From assembly GCA_020636375.1 (NCBI GenBank), contig JACJXZ010000025.1, forward strand, positions 29,467 to 93,466: a DNA stretch of 64,000 nt. The letters run 5' to 3'. The stretch is from Lewinellaceae bacterium (GTDB lineage Bacteria > Bacteroidota > Bacteroidia > Chitinophagales > Saprospiraceae). Positions 50,330-58,460 of this stretch are shown here, in pieces. A model generated the notes under the pieces. That model was not told where the DNA came from. It searched no databases and saw nothing but the letters and a program-made list of their open reading frames with translations. Within the stretch, counting starts at the first letter, position 1; every line of letters begins with the position of its first letter. The position numbers and the translations under genes are program-made.

Positions 50330-52468
50330 ATGAAACAATTTTTACTTTTTTTTGCGGCGTTCTTTTGCCTGGCATCCGCCCTGGCACAGGCTGAAAAAAA
50401 ACAGGAGGCCAAAGAATTCTTTTTTCACCAGCGGTACGCTGATGCGCTCGCGGTGCTCAACAGCGCCCGGGATTTGGCCAGGTCCGACCAGGAAGCCCGC
50501 TTTTTGAAGGCCGTCTGCCTGTACAACCTCAACCGGCTCGATCAGGCCCTGGAATCCTTCAAGGAACAAATCCGATCCGACAAAGCGCCATACCCCGAAT
50601 GCTGGCTATACCAGGGTAAGATTTACCACGCCATGCACCAGTTCGACAAAGCAGCCGAATCCTATAAAGATTATCTTCGCCAACTCAAACCCAATCACCC
50701 GAACCGCCAGTCCGTCTGGGAAGAAGTGCGCCGCTGTAAGAAGGGCATGGAATGGCAGTACAGGCCATCTGAAGCCGTCGTGGAAAATTTGGGGCCGGAC
50801 GTCAACACGGAATACGATGAATTTGCGCCGATACTTAGCCAGAACTTCAGCAACAAACTGTACTTTTCCTCCATCCGGCCGGGTAACATCGGAGGAATGC
50901 GCAACGCCCAGGGCGGGCTGGATAGCCGGCTCGGGCAGTACTTCAGCGATATGTTCTCTACAGAAATGGAAGGCGCAAACAGGTGGGGAGCGCCCAAAGC
51001 GATGCACCATCTGCTCAACAGCCCCCAACACGAAGTACTGCTGGATTTCAATCAGGACGGTAGCGTCCTGTACTACTTCAAGGGGGCGTCCCCGGAACGA
51101 GGCCAGATTCTGGTGGATACTTTCAGGAAGGTGGAAAACCGGACTTTTACCTCCGACCCTTTCCTCGGGCCGCTCAACCCGGCGCTGGGGGACGGCACAC
51201 CTTTTTTCTTCAACGACACCCTGCTGTATTTCTCAAGCCGCCGCCCCGGCGGTTACGGTGGGCTCGACCTTTACAGCGCCACGTATTCCCAGGGGCGGTG
51301 GTCTGCACCCCGGAACCTGGGCCCGGTGATCAATACGCCGTTCGATGAAACGACCCCTTTCCTGGCCCGCGACGGCAAAACGCTCTATTTTAGTTCGAAC
51401 CACAGCGGCCGCAGCCTGGGGGGGCTCGACGTGCTGAAATCAGTATACAACAACCGTTCGCAACGTTGGACGGAACCGGAAAATATAGGCATCCCGGTGA
51501 ACTCTGCCGGAGACGATGCCTATCTGCGCATCGCCAAAGACGGGTTTACGGCCTACTTCTCTTCTTCCCGAAAAGACAGCTACGGCCAGCGCGACCTGTA
51601 TGTCGCCTACTTCAATAACTTTTTACCGGAAATGGAAGTTGTGGCCCCGCCCCCTCCTGCTTATGACGAACCGGTTGCCCGGATACAGGAGACCATTTCC
51701 CCCTCCCGCAGCGACCTGGCCGCCGGCCTCCCGGATGCCCGGAACCGCGCCGCCGGCCAGCCGGCGGAGGGAGGCAATTCCGCCAACACTTTTGCCCCCA
51801 TTTACTTCCAGGCTACCTACAAAGTGCTGGATGGTGAGCAGAAGGCGCGGCTTGAAAAAATTGCCGCCCTGATGAAAGAAACCCCTGGCCTGCAACTGGT
51901 CATCACCGCCTACCATGCCGGCAGCATGTCGTTGTCCCAGCGCCTGTTTCAGGGCATTAAACAAGCCGAGGTTGCCGCCGGCTATCTCATGCAGCAGGGC
52001 GTCAATGCCAACCAGATATTCATGCGGTGTGGCGATGCCCGGGGCTTTCAGCTCCGTTCCGGGCATTACAGCCTGGAGTTTTCTTTCAAAAAGCCAGAGA
52101 ACGCCCCGGAGAGCCTGGTTGTACCGGACCTCGAAGCCGGCCTTTCCTCCGCCATACCAGGCCACGTGCTCAACAAAAACCTGCTCTATAAAGTCCAGGT
52201 CTATTCTCTGAGTGGGGAATGCAAAGGCAGCCTGCTCGAAGAGTACCCCGACGCCATGATCGAGAAAGAACCCAACCTGGCTTATTACCGCTATACCCTG
52301 GGCGCTTTCACCCGGTATGCCGATGCGGAGGCCTTCCGCCAGAAGCTGATCCGGGCCGGCCGCCCCAGCGCCTTTGTGGTGCCGTATATCTATGGGCTGC
52401 GGGCCGACCGAATGATGGCCCGGCGGCACATAATTTACTTTCCTGATCTTCAGCATTACGCCAACTGA
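50330..52468 (+). CDS. PD40-repeat envelope protein with TPR, OmpA-like and SPOR-like domains
   Basis: 712 residues from the ATG at 50330 (MKQFLLFFAAFFCLASALA, a signal peptide); an in-frame TTG lies upstream inside the terminator and is rejected. Order: three TPR-like helical repeats (about 20-140, KEFFFHQRYADALAVLNSA, ARFLKAVCLYNLNRLDQALE), PD40/WD40-like beta-propeller strands (about 165-420, NKLYFSSIRPGN, DTLLYFSSRRPGGYGGLDLY, TLYFSSNHSGRSLGGLDVLK), an OmpA C-terminal-like domain (about 500-600, LKETPGLQLVITAYH is the pattern region, with KQAEVAAGYLMQQGVNANQI), and a SPOR-like end (about 640-705, LLYKVQVYSLSGEC to AFRQKLIRAGRPSAFVV). Gliding/T9SS ring proteins such as PorE/PorW-type lipoproteins combine similar modules. 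Role likely structural at the envelope. Confidence 0.85.
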   Translation: MKQFLLFFAAFFCLASALAQAEKKQEAKEFFFHQRYADALAVLNSARDLARSDQEARFLKAVCLYNLNRLDQALESFKEQIRSDKAPYPECWLYQGKIYHAMHQFDKAAESYKDYLRQLKPNHPNRQSVWEEVRRCKKGMEWQYRPSEAVVENLGPDVNTEYDEFAPILSQNFSNKLYFSSIRPGNIGGMRNAQGGLDSRLGQYFSDMFSTEMEGANRWGAPKAMHHLLNSPQHEVLLDFNQDGSVLYYFKGASPERGQILVDTFRKVENRTFTSDPFLGPLNPALGDGTPFFFNDTLLYFSSRRPGGYGGLDLYSATYSQGRWSAPRNLGPVINTPFDETTPFLARDGKTLYFSSNHSGRSLGGLDVLKSVYNNRSQRWTEPENIGIPVNSAGDDAYLRIAKDGFTAYFSSSRKDSYGQRDLYVAYFNNFLPEMEVVAPPPPAYDEPVARIQETISPSRSDLAAGLPDARNRAAGQPAEGGNSANTFAPIYFQATYKVLDGEQKARLEKIAALMKETPGLQLVITAYHAGSMSLSQRLFQGIKQAEVAAGYLMQQGVNANQIFMRCGDARGFQLRSGHYSLEFSFKKPENAPESLVVPDLEAGLSSAIPGHVLNKNLLYKVQVYSLSGECKGSLLEEYPDAMIEKEPNLAYYRYTLGAFTRYADAEAFRQKLIRAGRPSAFVVPYIYGLRADRMMARRHIIYFPDLQHYAN

Positions 52469-52592
52469 CAAAAAGCTTGTATTTTTAGTCCCGATACAAC
52501 CCCAAATTTTCGTTTGAGTAGCTTGCAGGCCATTTCTCACTTCTATGCACTGTCCGGACAGAGGCGATAAAAGCGACACTAACTAACTTTAT

Positions 52593-53147
52593 ATGAAAAA
52601 CATTGAATTCCTGCGCGAGGGGCTGAAGAACCTGAAAACGGTTGGCACCGTTGCCCGCAGTTCCAAGCATTTGTGCAAGGGCATGATCAAGCACGTCAAC
52701 TTCCAGGAGGCCCGCCTGATCGTGGAACTGGGTGCCGGCGACGGCGTGATCACCAAACACATCCTCCGGAGCATGCACCCGGACGCCAGGCTGCTGGCCT
52801 TCGAAGTCCATCCGAGGTTCTGCGAAAGCCTGCGCAAGATCAAAGATAAACGCCTGATCGTCGTCGAAGACTCGGCGGAAAAACTCGGCGAATACCTGGC
52901 ACAGATCGGTGCGGAAGAAGTGGATTTCTTTATTTCGGCCATCCCCTTTGTCGCCTTGCCCAAAGAACTGGGCTACCGGATCGTCAGAACCTGCCATCAG
53001 TATCTTAAAAAAAGCGGGCTCTATATCCAGGTACACTATTCCCTGCTCACCAAGAATCTGTACGAGACCGTTTTCGGGAATGTGGATGTGAACTTCGTGG
53101 CGCTCAATGTCCCGCCGGCTTTTGTGCTGGTGAGCGAGAAGTACTGA
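52593..53147 (+). CDS. PmtA-like class I SAM-dependent methyltransferase (phospholipid N-methyltransferase family)
   Basis: 184 residues. The N-terminus FLREGLKNLKTVGTVARSSKHLCKGMI resembles the membrane-binding helix of phosphatidylethanolamine N-methyltransferases, followed by the SAM motif I VELGAGDGVIT, motif II around RLLAFEVHPRF, motif III DFFISAIPFVALPKEL and a beta hairpin end. It would methylate a phospholipid head group or a related amine; PE methylation is inferred from the resemblance only. Downstream is a TG-rich repeat and the convergent winged-helix gene. Confidence 0.82.
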   Translation: MKNIEFLREGLKNLKTVGTVARSSKHLCKGMIKHVNFQEARLIVELGAGDGVITKHILRSMHPDARLLAFEVHPRFCESLRKIKDKRLIVVEDSAEKLGEYLAQIGAEEVDFFISAIPFVALPKELGYRIVRTCHQYLKKSGLYIQVHYSLLTKNLYETVFGNVDVNFVALNVPPAFVLVSEKY

Positions 53148-53223
53148 GGAAGGTGGTGGTTATCGGGTTAACCTGAGTTCGGGGCTGGCAAATCAGGGAA
53201 CGAGGACTTGAGATAAGTTGTTC

Positions 53224-53273
53224 GTTGTCTGTTGTTTGTTGTCTGTTGTTTGTTGTCTGTTGTTTGTTGATTG
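53224..53273. repeat. heptamer tandem repeat (GTTGTCT/GTTGTTT)
   Basis: Three perfect 14-bp units GTTGTCTGTTGTTT (53224-53265) plus GTTGATTG. Each unit is two heptamers. It lies in the convergent gap between the methyltransferase and the winged-helix regulator. Confidence 0.8.
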
Positions 53274-53313
53274 TTTCCGGAACCAGGCAACCAGCAACCC
53301 GGCAGGTGCCCGG

Positions 53314-54186
53314 TCAAACCTCTGCTATCTCCAGGCGGTACCCGACGCTGTGGATATTTTTGATCTTCACTCTTTCATCTCCTTTTAACAATTTTCTCAG
53401 CCTGGAAATGAACACATCCAGGCTTCGGCCCACAATGACGCCTTCATCGCCCCAAACCTCGGCGACCAGCGTATCCCGCGTAACCACTTCGTTAGCATTG
53501 ATTACAAAAAAATGGAGCAGCTTGCTCTCCCGGAAAGTGAGCTGTTGTTGCTGCCCGCCCAGTTGAAGGGTTTGATTGTGGGGATCAAAGCTAAAATTGC
53601 CCAGTGATATGGCAGAACCGGATACGGAGGAGGCACCCGCTGCTTTTTTGTTTTTCTTCCAGTAAAAGCCGGTCATCACCACAGCCAGAACGCACAAAAG
53701 GAAAAAGAAAAGCGGCGCCCCCTGCATCCTGGTTAACGGTTCGGAGGGTGCCGTGAAGGAGAGGACAATGTCGCTGCATTCAGGCTGTTGCTCCCGGCCA
53801 ACGCAGGGGACTTCGCCCTTTGCAAAAGCAGCCTGATTATAGCCCAGGATGGGAATATTATCCTTACAACGTTTAATGGCCACCTGATAATCCCGTTGGA
53901 TATTATAAGACAGAAAGGCCTGGTGGAGCAGCTGTGGCAAAGTATCGTAGTTAAAAGAGGATTCCAGTTTCAGGATGAACTCGCCGGGGCCGGCCATTTG
54001 AACCGGAGGGATGGCCGACGTTGTGTCGCCTGCCAGTTTGAGCAATTGGTGCCCGGCCTGCCGCAGGGCGAGGTTGGCCTTGTCGGCGAACCTCTCGTCC
54101 GTTTCGGAAGTCGTTGCGTTGAAGTTCACGAAACTTAACCCGGCGTACAATCCCAGGCAGAAAATGGCGAAGATTACTGGCTTCAT
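53314..54186 (-). CDS. membrane-bound one-component regulator with C-terminal OmpR-type winged helix
   Basis: 290 residues. N-terminal membrane helix (2-20), a periplasmic domain of about 135 residues with Cys at KRCKDN, PCVGR and PECSD, second helix (about 158-178, APLFFFLLCVLAVVMTGFYW), then a cytoplasmic winged helix (about 198-288): FDPHNQTLQLGGQQQQLTFRE, SKLLHFFVINANEVVTRDTL, the recognition helix region SLDVFISRLRKLLKGD and wing VKIKNIHSVGYRLE. Topology is opposite to ToxR, whose DNA-binding domain is N-terminal. It should sense an envelope signal directly, without phosphorylation. No target gene is proven; 54332 and on are divergent neighbours. Confidence 0.88.
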   Translation of the reverse strand: MKPVIFAIFCLGLYAGLSFVNFNATTSETDERFADKANLALRQAGHQLLKLAGDTTSAIPPVQMAGPGEFILKLESSFNYDTLPQLLHQAFLSYNIQRDYQVAIKRCKDNIPILGYNQAAFAKGEVPCVGREQQPECSDIVLSFTAPSEPLTRMQGAPLFFFLLCVLAVVMTGFYWKKNKKAAGASSVSGSAISLGNFSFDPHNQTLQLGGQQQQLTFRESKLLHFFVINANEVVTRDTLVAEVWGDEGVIVGRSLDVFISRLRKLLKGDERVKIKNIHSVGYRLEIAEV

Positions 54187-54331
54187 GGCTCTAATTTACC
54201 TTGATTAACAAAAAAACTAAAACCGCTTTACATTTCATTTACATTGTTTTACAAAGATTTATGGCTTCTGCCAGGCATTCCGCTCATTTTTGCAGGGACA
54301 TTTTTTTTTGAACCTGACAAAAATTGTGGTT

Positions 54332-54787
54332 ATGCAACGCGTACATTCATTCTTATGCACCCTGCTCTTTATTGCCATTTCGCTATCTTCCGCCGCCCAG
54401 TCCCTGGATTTTTTTATAAATGCCCTTGTGCCTCCCAATTACAGCGAATGCGCAGCCATCCTGTACAACGGAAATATGCTGGTGGATGAATATTCTCCCA
54501 AGGGAAAATGCAAACTGGAAGAAAAGAACAGGAAAGGAGTGCTGTCCGTTGCTACGGTAAAATCGTCCGATGAAGGCACTACTCCAGCCAAAAACATCCC
54601 ATTTAAGGTGGCCATTAAGAATGGCCGCACCAATACCATCTGGATGTATTCGGAAAAAGCGCTCCAGGAAGTTCAGTTGGAGGACATTCTGAAAAAATGC
54701 GAGCCGGGAGACCGGATCATTCTCATGACGGTTGACCAGCGATATTCGCTGCCGCACCCTGAGATTGAGTTGAATTGGGGATGTTGA
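54332..54787 (+). CDS. exported protein of unknown function
   Basis: 151 residues from the ATG at 54332. Signal peptide MQRVHSFLCTLLFIAISLSSAAQ. The mature part is beta-rich with Cys at four places (NYSECAA, GKCKLEE, KKCEPGD, NWGC). It contains a segment of extended strands (AVKNGR-like TNTIWMYSEKALQEVQLEDILKKC is the pattern) resembling an Ig-like or GldM-type small domain, but I do not recognise a family. It diverges from the winged-helix regulator at 53314-54186 and could be its target. The next gene (54872) is on the same strand. Confidence 0.65.
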   Translation: MQRVHSFLCTLLFIAISLSSAAQSLDFFINALVPPNYSECAAILYNGNMLVDEYSPKGKCKLEEKNRKGVLSVATVKSSDEGTTPAKNIPFKVAIKNGRTNTIWMYSEKALQEVQLEDILKKCEPGDRIILMTVDQRYSLPHPEIELNWGC

Positions 54788-54871
54788 CCGGCAAAAAGCT
54801 TTGAATAAGCTGCTATTTCTATTATTTTGCATGTGAAATAATGGATTGTTCAACCCGACCGTTTTCCATTT

Positions 54872-55621
54872 ATGATACAATTCACCCGACCGTTTTTTGT
54901 CCTTTTGTCCTTTGCCGGCCTTTTTTCCTGTACAGGCGCACCGGATAACGAAGAGCAACAGGCGGCGCTCTCCGCCGGCGAAGTCCTGCAGCGCAGCATC
55001 CAATTCCACGACCCGCAGGACAAATGGCCCGGCGCCGCCCTCCGCTTCGTCATCGACGAACCCCGCATAGAGAACCCGGAGCGCCTGAGCGAGGTTTTTC
55101 TTAACAATACGGAAAATACGTTCAGCATCAACCGCCGCTACGGCAATACGCTGGTCACCCGCGGCATCATCCGGGATAGCTGTTACAGCCTGGTGGATAG
55201 CGTCCTGGTCAATCCGGCGGATACGGCCACCATCCGCCTGCACCGCCTGGACTGTGAGCGTACCCAGGGCTACCGGGCATTCTACAAACTGCTCAACGGC
55301 ATGCCCATGAGCCTGTACGTGCCGGAAGTGCAATTATTGCCGGAAGTAGTAGAGGATTCTATCCGCGGCCAGAAGGCGCTCCGCATAGCCGCCCGCTTCA
55401 CCAACCCCGTCATCGGCGAGGAGTGGTTCATCTATTTTGCTCCCGGCAATTACCAATTACTCGGTTACGGATACGCCGCCGAGGGTGCCGGCGAAATCCT
55501 CCGCCTGGACGGCCTGGTGGAAATAGCCGGCATGAAGCTGCCCCGCATGCGCCACTGGTACAACCGGATAGATGATTCCTACCTCGGCTCGGATATTTAT
55601 GTGGTTGTGGAAGAGCTGTAA
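54872..55621 (+). CDS. DUF6503-like lipoprotein
   Basis: 249 residues. Lipoprotein signal (FFVLLSFAGLFSC, Cys20). The mature domain begins LQRSIQFHDPQDKWPGAALRF, close to the start I associate with DUF6503 (a HDPxxxW motif after an alpha helix), followed by beta strands resembling LolA/outer-membrane lipoprotein-sorting folds (NRRYGNTLVTRG, CERTQGYRAFYKLLNGMP, FYFAPGNYQLLGYGYAAEG is the pattern). Function unknown. It may be co-transcribed with the 54332 gene; downstream is the TGTTCAGAA repeat copy 2. Confidence 0.75.
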   Translation: MIQFTRPFFVLLSFAGLFSCTGAPDNEEQQAALSAGEVLQRSIQFHDPQDKWPGAALRFVIDEPRIENPERLSEVFLNNTENTFSINRRYGNTLVTRGIIRDSCYSLVDSVLVNPADTATIRLHRLDCERTQGYRAFYKLLNGMPMSLYVPEVQLLPEVVEDSIRGQKALRIAARFTNPVIGEEWFIYFAPGNYQLLGYGYAAEGAGEILRLDGLVEIAGMKLPRMRHWYNRIDDSYLGSDIYVVVEEL

Positions 55622-55660
55622 TGGTCCTGGGTGGGGTGAGGGAGTGATGGGGCAGAGGAC

Positions 55661-55837
55661 TGTTCAGAACGCTGTGTCTTTTGTTTAAACCGTAGCACGC
55701 AGAGAAACGCGGACCTGCCCGCCGTACTTAGACACTAAGGCAGGCGGGAAATGTCACAAAGTATTCGCTTGACAGCGAATATGCTGTGTTCCTCTGCGGC
55801 GGTTCAAAACTTGGAGGCGGACACACATTTCTGAACA
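55661..55837. repeat. TGTTCAGAA-ended element, copy 2
   Basis: 177 bp with TGTTCAGAA (55661-55669) and TTCTGAACA (55829-55837). It matches 7797-8114 at both ends and in the inner hairpin region (CACAAAGTATTCGC...GCGAATA, GTTCCTCTGCGG). Where copy 1 carries the MITE-like insertion this copy has its own CCTGCCCGCC/GGCAGGCGGG segment. Confidence 0.8.
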
Positions 55838-55853
55838 ATCTCGATTTACCTCA

Positions 55854-55919
55854 CTGGCGCCGGATCTCCAGATCCGCGCCTACCCGCTGGCGCCGGGCCT
55901 CCTGACCCGCGCCTACCCC
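55854..55919. repeat. 33-bp tandem duplication running into the end of the YifB-type gene
   Basis: Units 55854-55886 and 55887-55919, each starting CTGGCGCCGG and ending CGCGCCTACCC. The second unit supplies the stop codon and last codons of the minus-strand gene at 55913. Confidence 0.65.
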
Positions 55920-57470
55920 GCCCACGACTCCCGATCCAACGACCTGAAGTGAATCGCCTCCGCTAAATCTTCTATTCTAATACTTTCACTCCCCCCCAGA
56001 TCCGCCGCCGTCCTGGCCACCTTCAAAATCCTATCATACGCCCGGGCAGACAGCTGCAGCTTCTCCATCGCCTTCTTCACGAGCATCAACCCTGCCTGGT
56101 TAATCTGGCACAACTCCCGAACCAAACGGCTGGGCATCTGGGCATTATAGTAGATGTTGCGGTTGTCCTTAAAGCGGGCCTCCTGCATCTCGCGGGCGCG
56201 GGCGACGCGGGCGGCAATGTCGGCGCTGGCCTCGGAGGGCAGCTCGTTGTTGGTCAGCCGCTCGTAGGAGACCGGGGTGACCTCTACGTGCAGGTCGATG
56301 CGGTCGAGCAGCGGCCCGGAGATCTTGTTGAGGTAGTGCTTGATCTGCCCGGGCGCGCAGACGCAGTCCTTGTCGGGGTGGTTGTAGTAGCCGCAGGGGC
56401 AGGGGTTCATGGAGGCGATGAGCATAAAGCCGGCGGGATAATCCACCGAAATTTTAGCGCGGGAGATGGTCACCCGCCGTTCTTCCATGGGCTGGCGCAG
56501 CACCTCCAGGGCGGAGCGCTTGAACTCGGGCAGCTCGTCGAGGAAGAGGACGCCGTTGTACCAGGGAGATCTCCCCGGGTTGGGGTTGGAGCCGCCGCCG
56601 ACCAGAGCCACGTCGCTGATGGTGTGGTGTGGGGGCGCCCGGAAGGGGCGGGTGGCGATCAGGTACTGACTCGGGCGGCAGCATGCCGGCAACGGAATGG
56701 ATCTTGGTGGTTTCCAGCGCCTCGTGCAGGTTGAGGGGCGGCAGGATGGTGGGCAGGCGGCGGGCCAGCATGGTCTTGCCCGCGCCGGGCGGGCCGATGA
56801 GGATGACGTTGTGCCCGCCGGCTGCCGCGATCTCCAATGCCCGCTTGATGTTCTGCTGGCCCTTCACGTCGGAAAAATCGACGTCGTAGACGTTCTGCTG
56901 CTCGAAGAACTCGTCCCGGGTCAGCACCATCTTGGGCTCGACCTTCAGCTCCCCGCTGAGAAAATCGACCGCCTCCCGCAGGCTGCTGACGCCGAACACG
57001 TCCAGGCCGTCGACGATGGCCGCCTCGCGGGCGTTCTGTTTGGGCAGGATGAAACCTTTGTAGCCTTCCTTGCGGGCCATGATGGCGATGGGCAGGGCGC
57101 CCTTGATGGGGCGCAGGCTTCCGTCGAGCGACAGCTCGCCCATCATGATGTATTTGTCCAGGTCCGTGCCGTCGATCTGGTCGGTGGCGGCCATCACCGC
57201 CATGGCGATGGGCAGGTCGTAGGCGGAGCCTTCCTTGCGGATGTCGGCCGGGGCGAGGTTGACCACCGTCTTCACCCGCAGCATGCGGAAGCCGATGTTC
57301 TGGATGGCGGCCTCGATGCGTTGGAAGCCCTCCTTGACGGCATTGTCCGGCAGGCCGACCAGGTGGTAGAATTGGTTGGTTTGGGCAACGAAGCCTCCGG
57401 CATTGACTTCAACGGTGATCTTTCGGGCGTCTACGCCGTGAACGGCGGCGGCAAAGGTCTTGATGAGCAT
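55913..57470 (-). pseudogene. YifB/ComM-type Mg-chelatase-like AAA ATPase, frameshifted
   Basis: Reads as one gene of about 515 codons split by a frameshift. The N-terminal half (start ATG at 57468-57470) shows the Lon-like/S5 domain, VNLAPADIRKEGSAYDLPIA, and Walker A LIGPPGAGKTMLARRLPT. The frame is lost after AGMLPPE at about 56665-56670, where one extra base (A at 56669) appears. The second frame then resumes as YLIATRPFRA, VLFLDELPEFKR, CPCGYYNHPDKDCVC and the C-terminal helical domain to the stop at 55913. Two more oddities lie close by: an extra Pro codon (APPHHT) and a three-base-compensated change where PGEISL is normal. The family aids branch migration in transformation. Sequencing error or true decay cannot be decided. 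Confidence 0.85.
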
Positions 57471-57744
57471 TGGTCTGTGGTTGTATGTAAAAGCCTCTCC
57501 TTAACCCCCTTCGCTACGCTTCGGCGAGCGGTGAAGAGAGGGGGATAGGCTAACGCTGCTTCTCCATCTGATGACAAGGAGGAAGCCATTGCAAAAAACA
57601 AAACTGCAAAATGGATAAAGTAAAAAAATAATTGGTTGGTTTAACTCTCTGCGCGCAGGTTATATGGAAGCGCTAATTTACTGAAATTTTTAATAACTAT
57701 TTTCACGAGGAGTGGGATAAAGCCCACAAAGGCGCATTTTCCCT
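57471..57744. other. gap with no gene
   Basis: AT-rich sequence between the YifB-type gene and the inverted repeat at 57745. A GCTACGCTTCGGCGAGCGG segment near 57511 can fold weakly. Nothing else is recognised. Confidence 0.5.
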
Positions 57745-57820
57745 TGCCACAAAGACACTAAGGCACAAAGATTACACAAAGATTTTGTGCAATCTTAGAG
57801 TTTTTGTGTCTTCATGGCAA
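57745..57820. repeat. 76-bp inverted repeat of the CACAAAGACACTAAGGCACAAAG type
   Basis: TTGCCACAAAGACACTAAGG at the left pairs imperfectly with the right end CTTAGAGTTTTTGTGTCTTC and TGGCAA. The CACAAAGACAC motif is a common intergenic palindrome in several phyla; part of it also occurs in 55661-55837. Confidence 0.65.
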
Positions 57821-57983
57821 AAAAGCTGGCTTAAGCGGCACCCCCCAATTGAGTGCAATTTTTGTAAAGATTCCCCAAGCCATAACACTCTTCCTACATG
57901 CGAACCGTCTTCAAAAAACACGCTTAAAGTTGTTTTGATCGAAGAAATTTTGGAACTTAACAGCGAATTAATCCACCTCGAAG

Positions 57984-58214
57984 ATGGAGAACACAGAACC
58001 GACGACAATTGATACTTATTTCTCTTACTGGAAGGAGTACATTCACCCCATCGAAGAGGAGAAGAGAAGCGCTCATTTTGCCAGCCTGCTTATCAATGTG
58101 GGAGATAACCTCTATGGAGTCAACTTTGCTCTTGAACTGGCCTTTTTGATGCTCAAGCATCAGAATCCGGACCTCGGCGTCGAACATGTGACGGATCCGC
58201 CACTGATCAACTGA
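57984..58214 (+). CDS. possible small protein of unknown function
   Basis: 76 residues, soluble, acidic: TIDTYFSYWKEYIHPIEEEK is followed by two helices (SAHFASLLINVGDNLYGVNF, ALELAFLMLKHQ). No family is recognised and no clear ribosome site precedes it, but the composition is protein-like, the length and helix pattern are coherent, and a hairpin follows at 58241. An overlapping frame from 57785 and one on the other strand look random. Existence is uncertain. Confidence 0.5.
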   Translation: MENTEPTTIDTYFSYWKEYIHPIEEEKRSAHFASLLINVGDNLYGVNFALELAFLMLKHQNPDLGVEHVTDPPLIN

Positions 58215-58240
58215 CCAAACTGTTCCTGTCAAAAACAATA

Positions 58241-58266
58241 AGCCGGACCTTCAAGAAGGTCCGGCT
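58241..58266. terminator. hairpin, best read as a minus-strand terminator
   Basis: AGCCGGACCTT (58241-58251) pairs with AAGGTCCGGCT (58256-58266), loop CAAG. On the minus strand it is followed by TATTGTTTTTG, a weak T tract. It lies after the small plus-strand frame and 195 bp past the stop at 58461. Confidence 0.6.
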
Positions 58267-58290
58267 ATCAGGAAAATATTGTTAACTGTA

Positions 58291-58454
58291 AGAAGCTGTT
58301 TGAATTTGGCTTTTGGAATTTGTTATAGGCCCTTTTTGTGCTAATTGAGGCGCCAAAACCGGAGTTTAGCCGTAGCTAAATGAGGATTTTGGCAACGAAA
58401 AGTAGCTCAAAAAGGGCCATAACAAAACCGAAATGTTAAATTCAAACAGCTTCT
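58291..58454. repeat. 164-bp palindromic element with AGAAGCTGTTTGAATTT ends (element C)
   Basis: Perfect 17-bp inverted ends (58291-58307 and 58438-58454). Inside, GGCCCTTTTTG pairs with CAAAAAGGGCC, CCAAAA with TTTTGG, and the core is TTTAGCCGTAGCTAAA. It ends 7 bp past the stop codon of the minus-strand gene at 58461. Confidence 0.88.
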
Positions 58455-58460
58455 AAAAGC

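Noticed and set aside
57785..58012. Open frame overlapping the start of the possible small gene
   Set aside because: It begins inside the CACAAAG inverted repeat and its product lacks helix or strand regularity.
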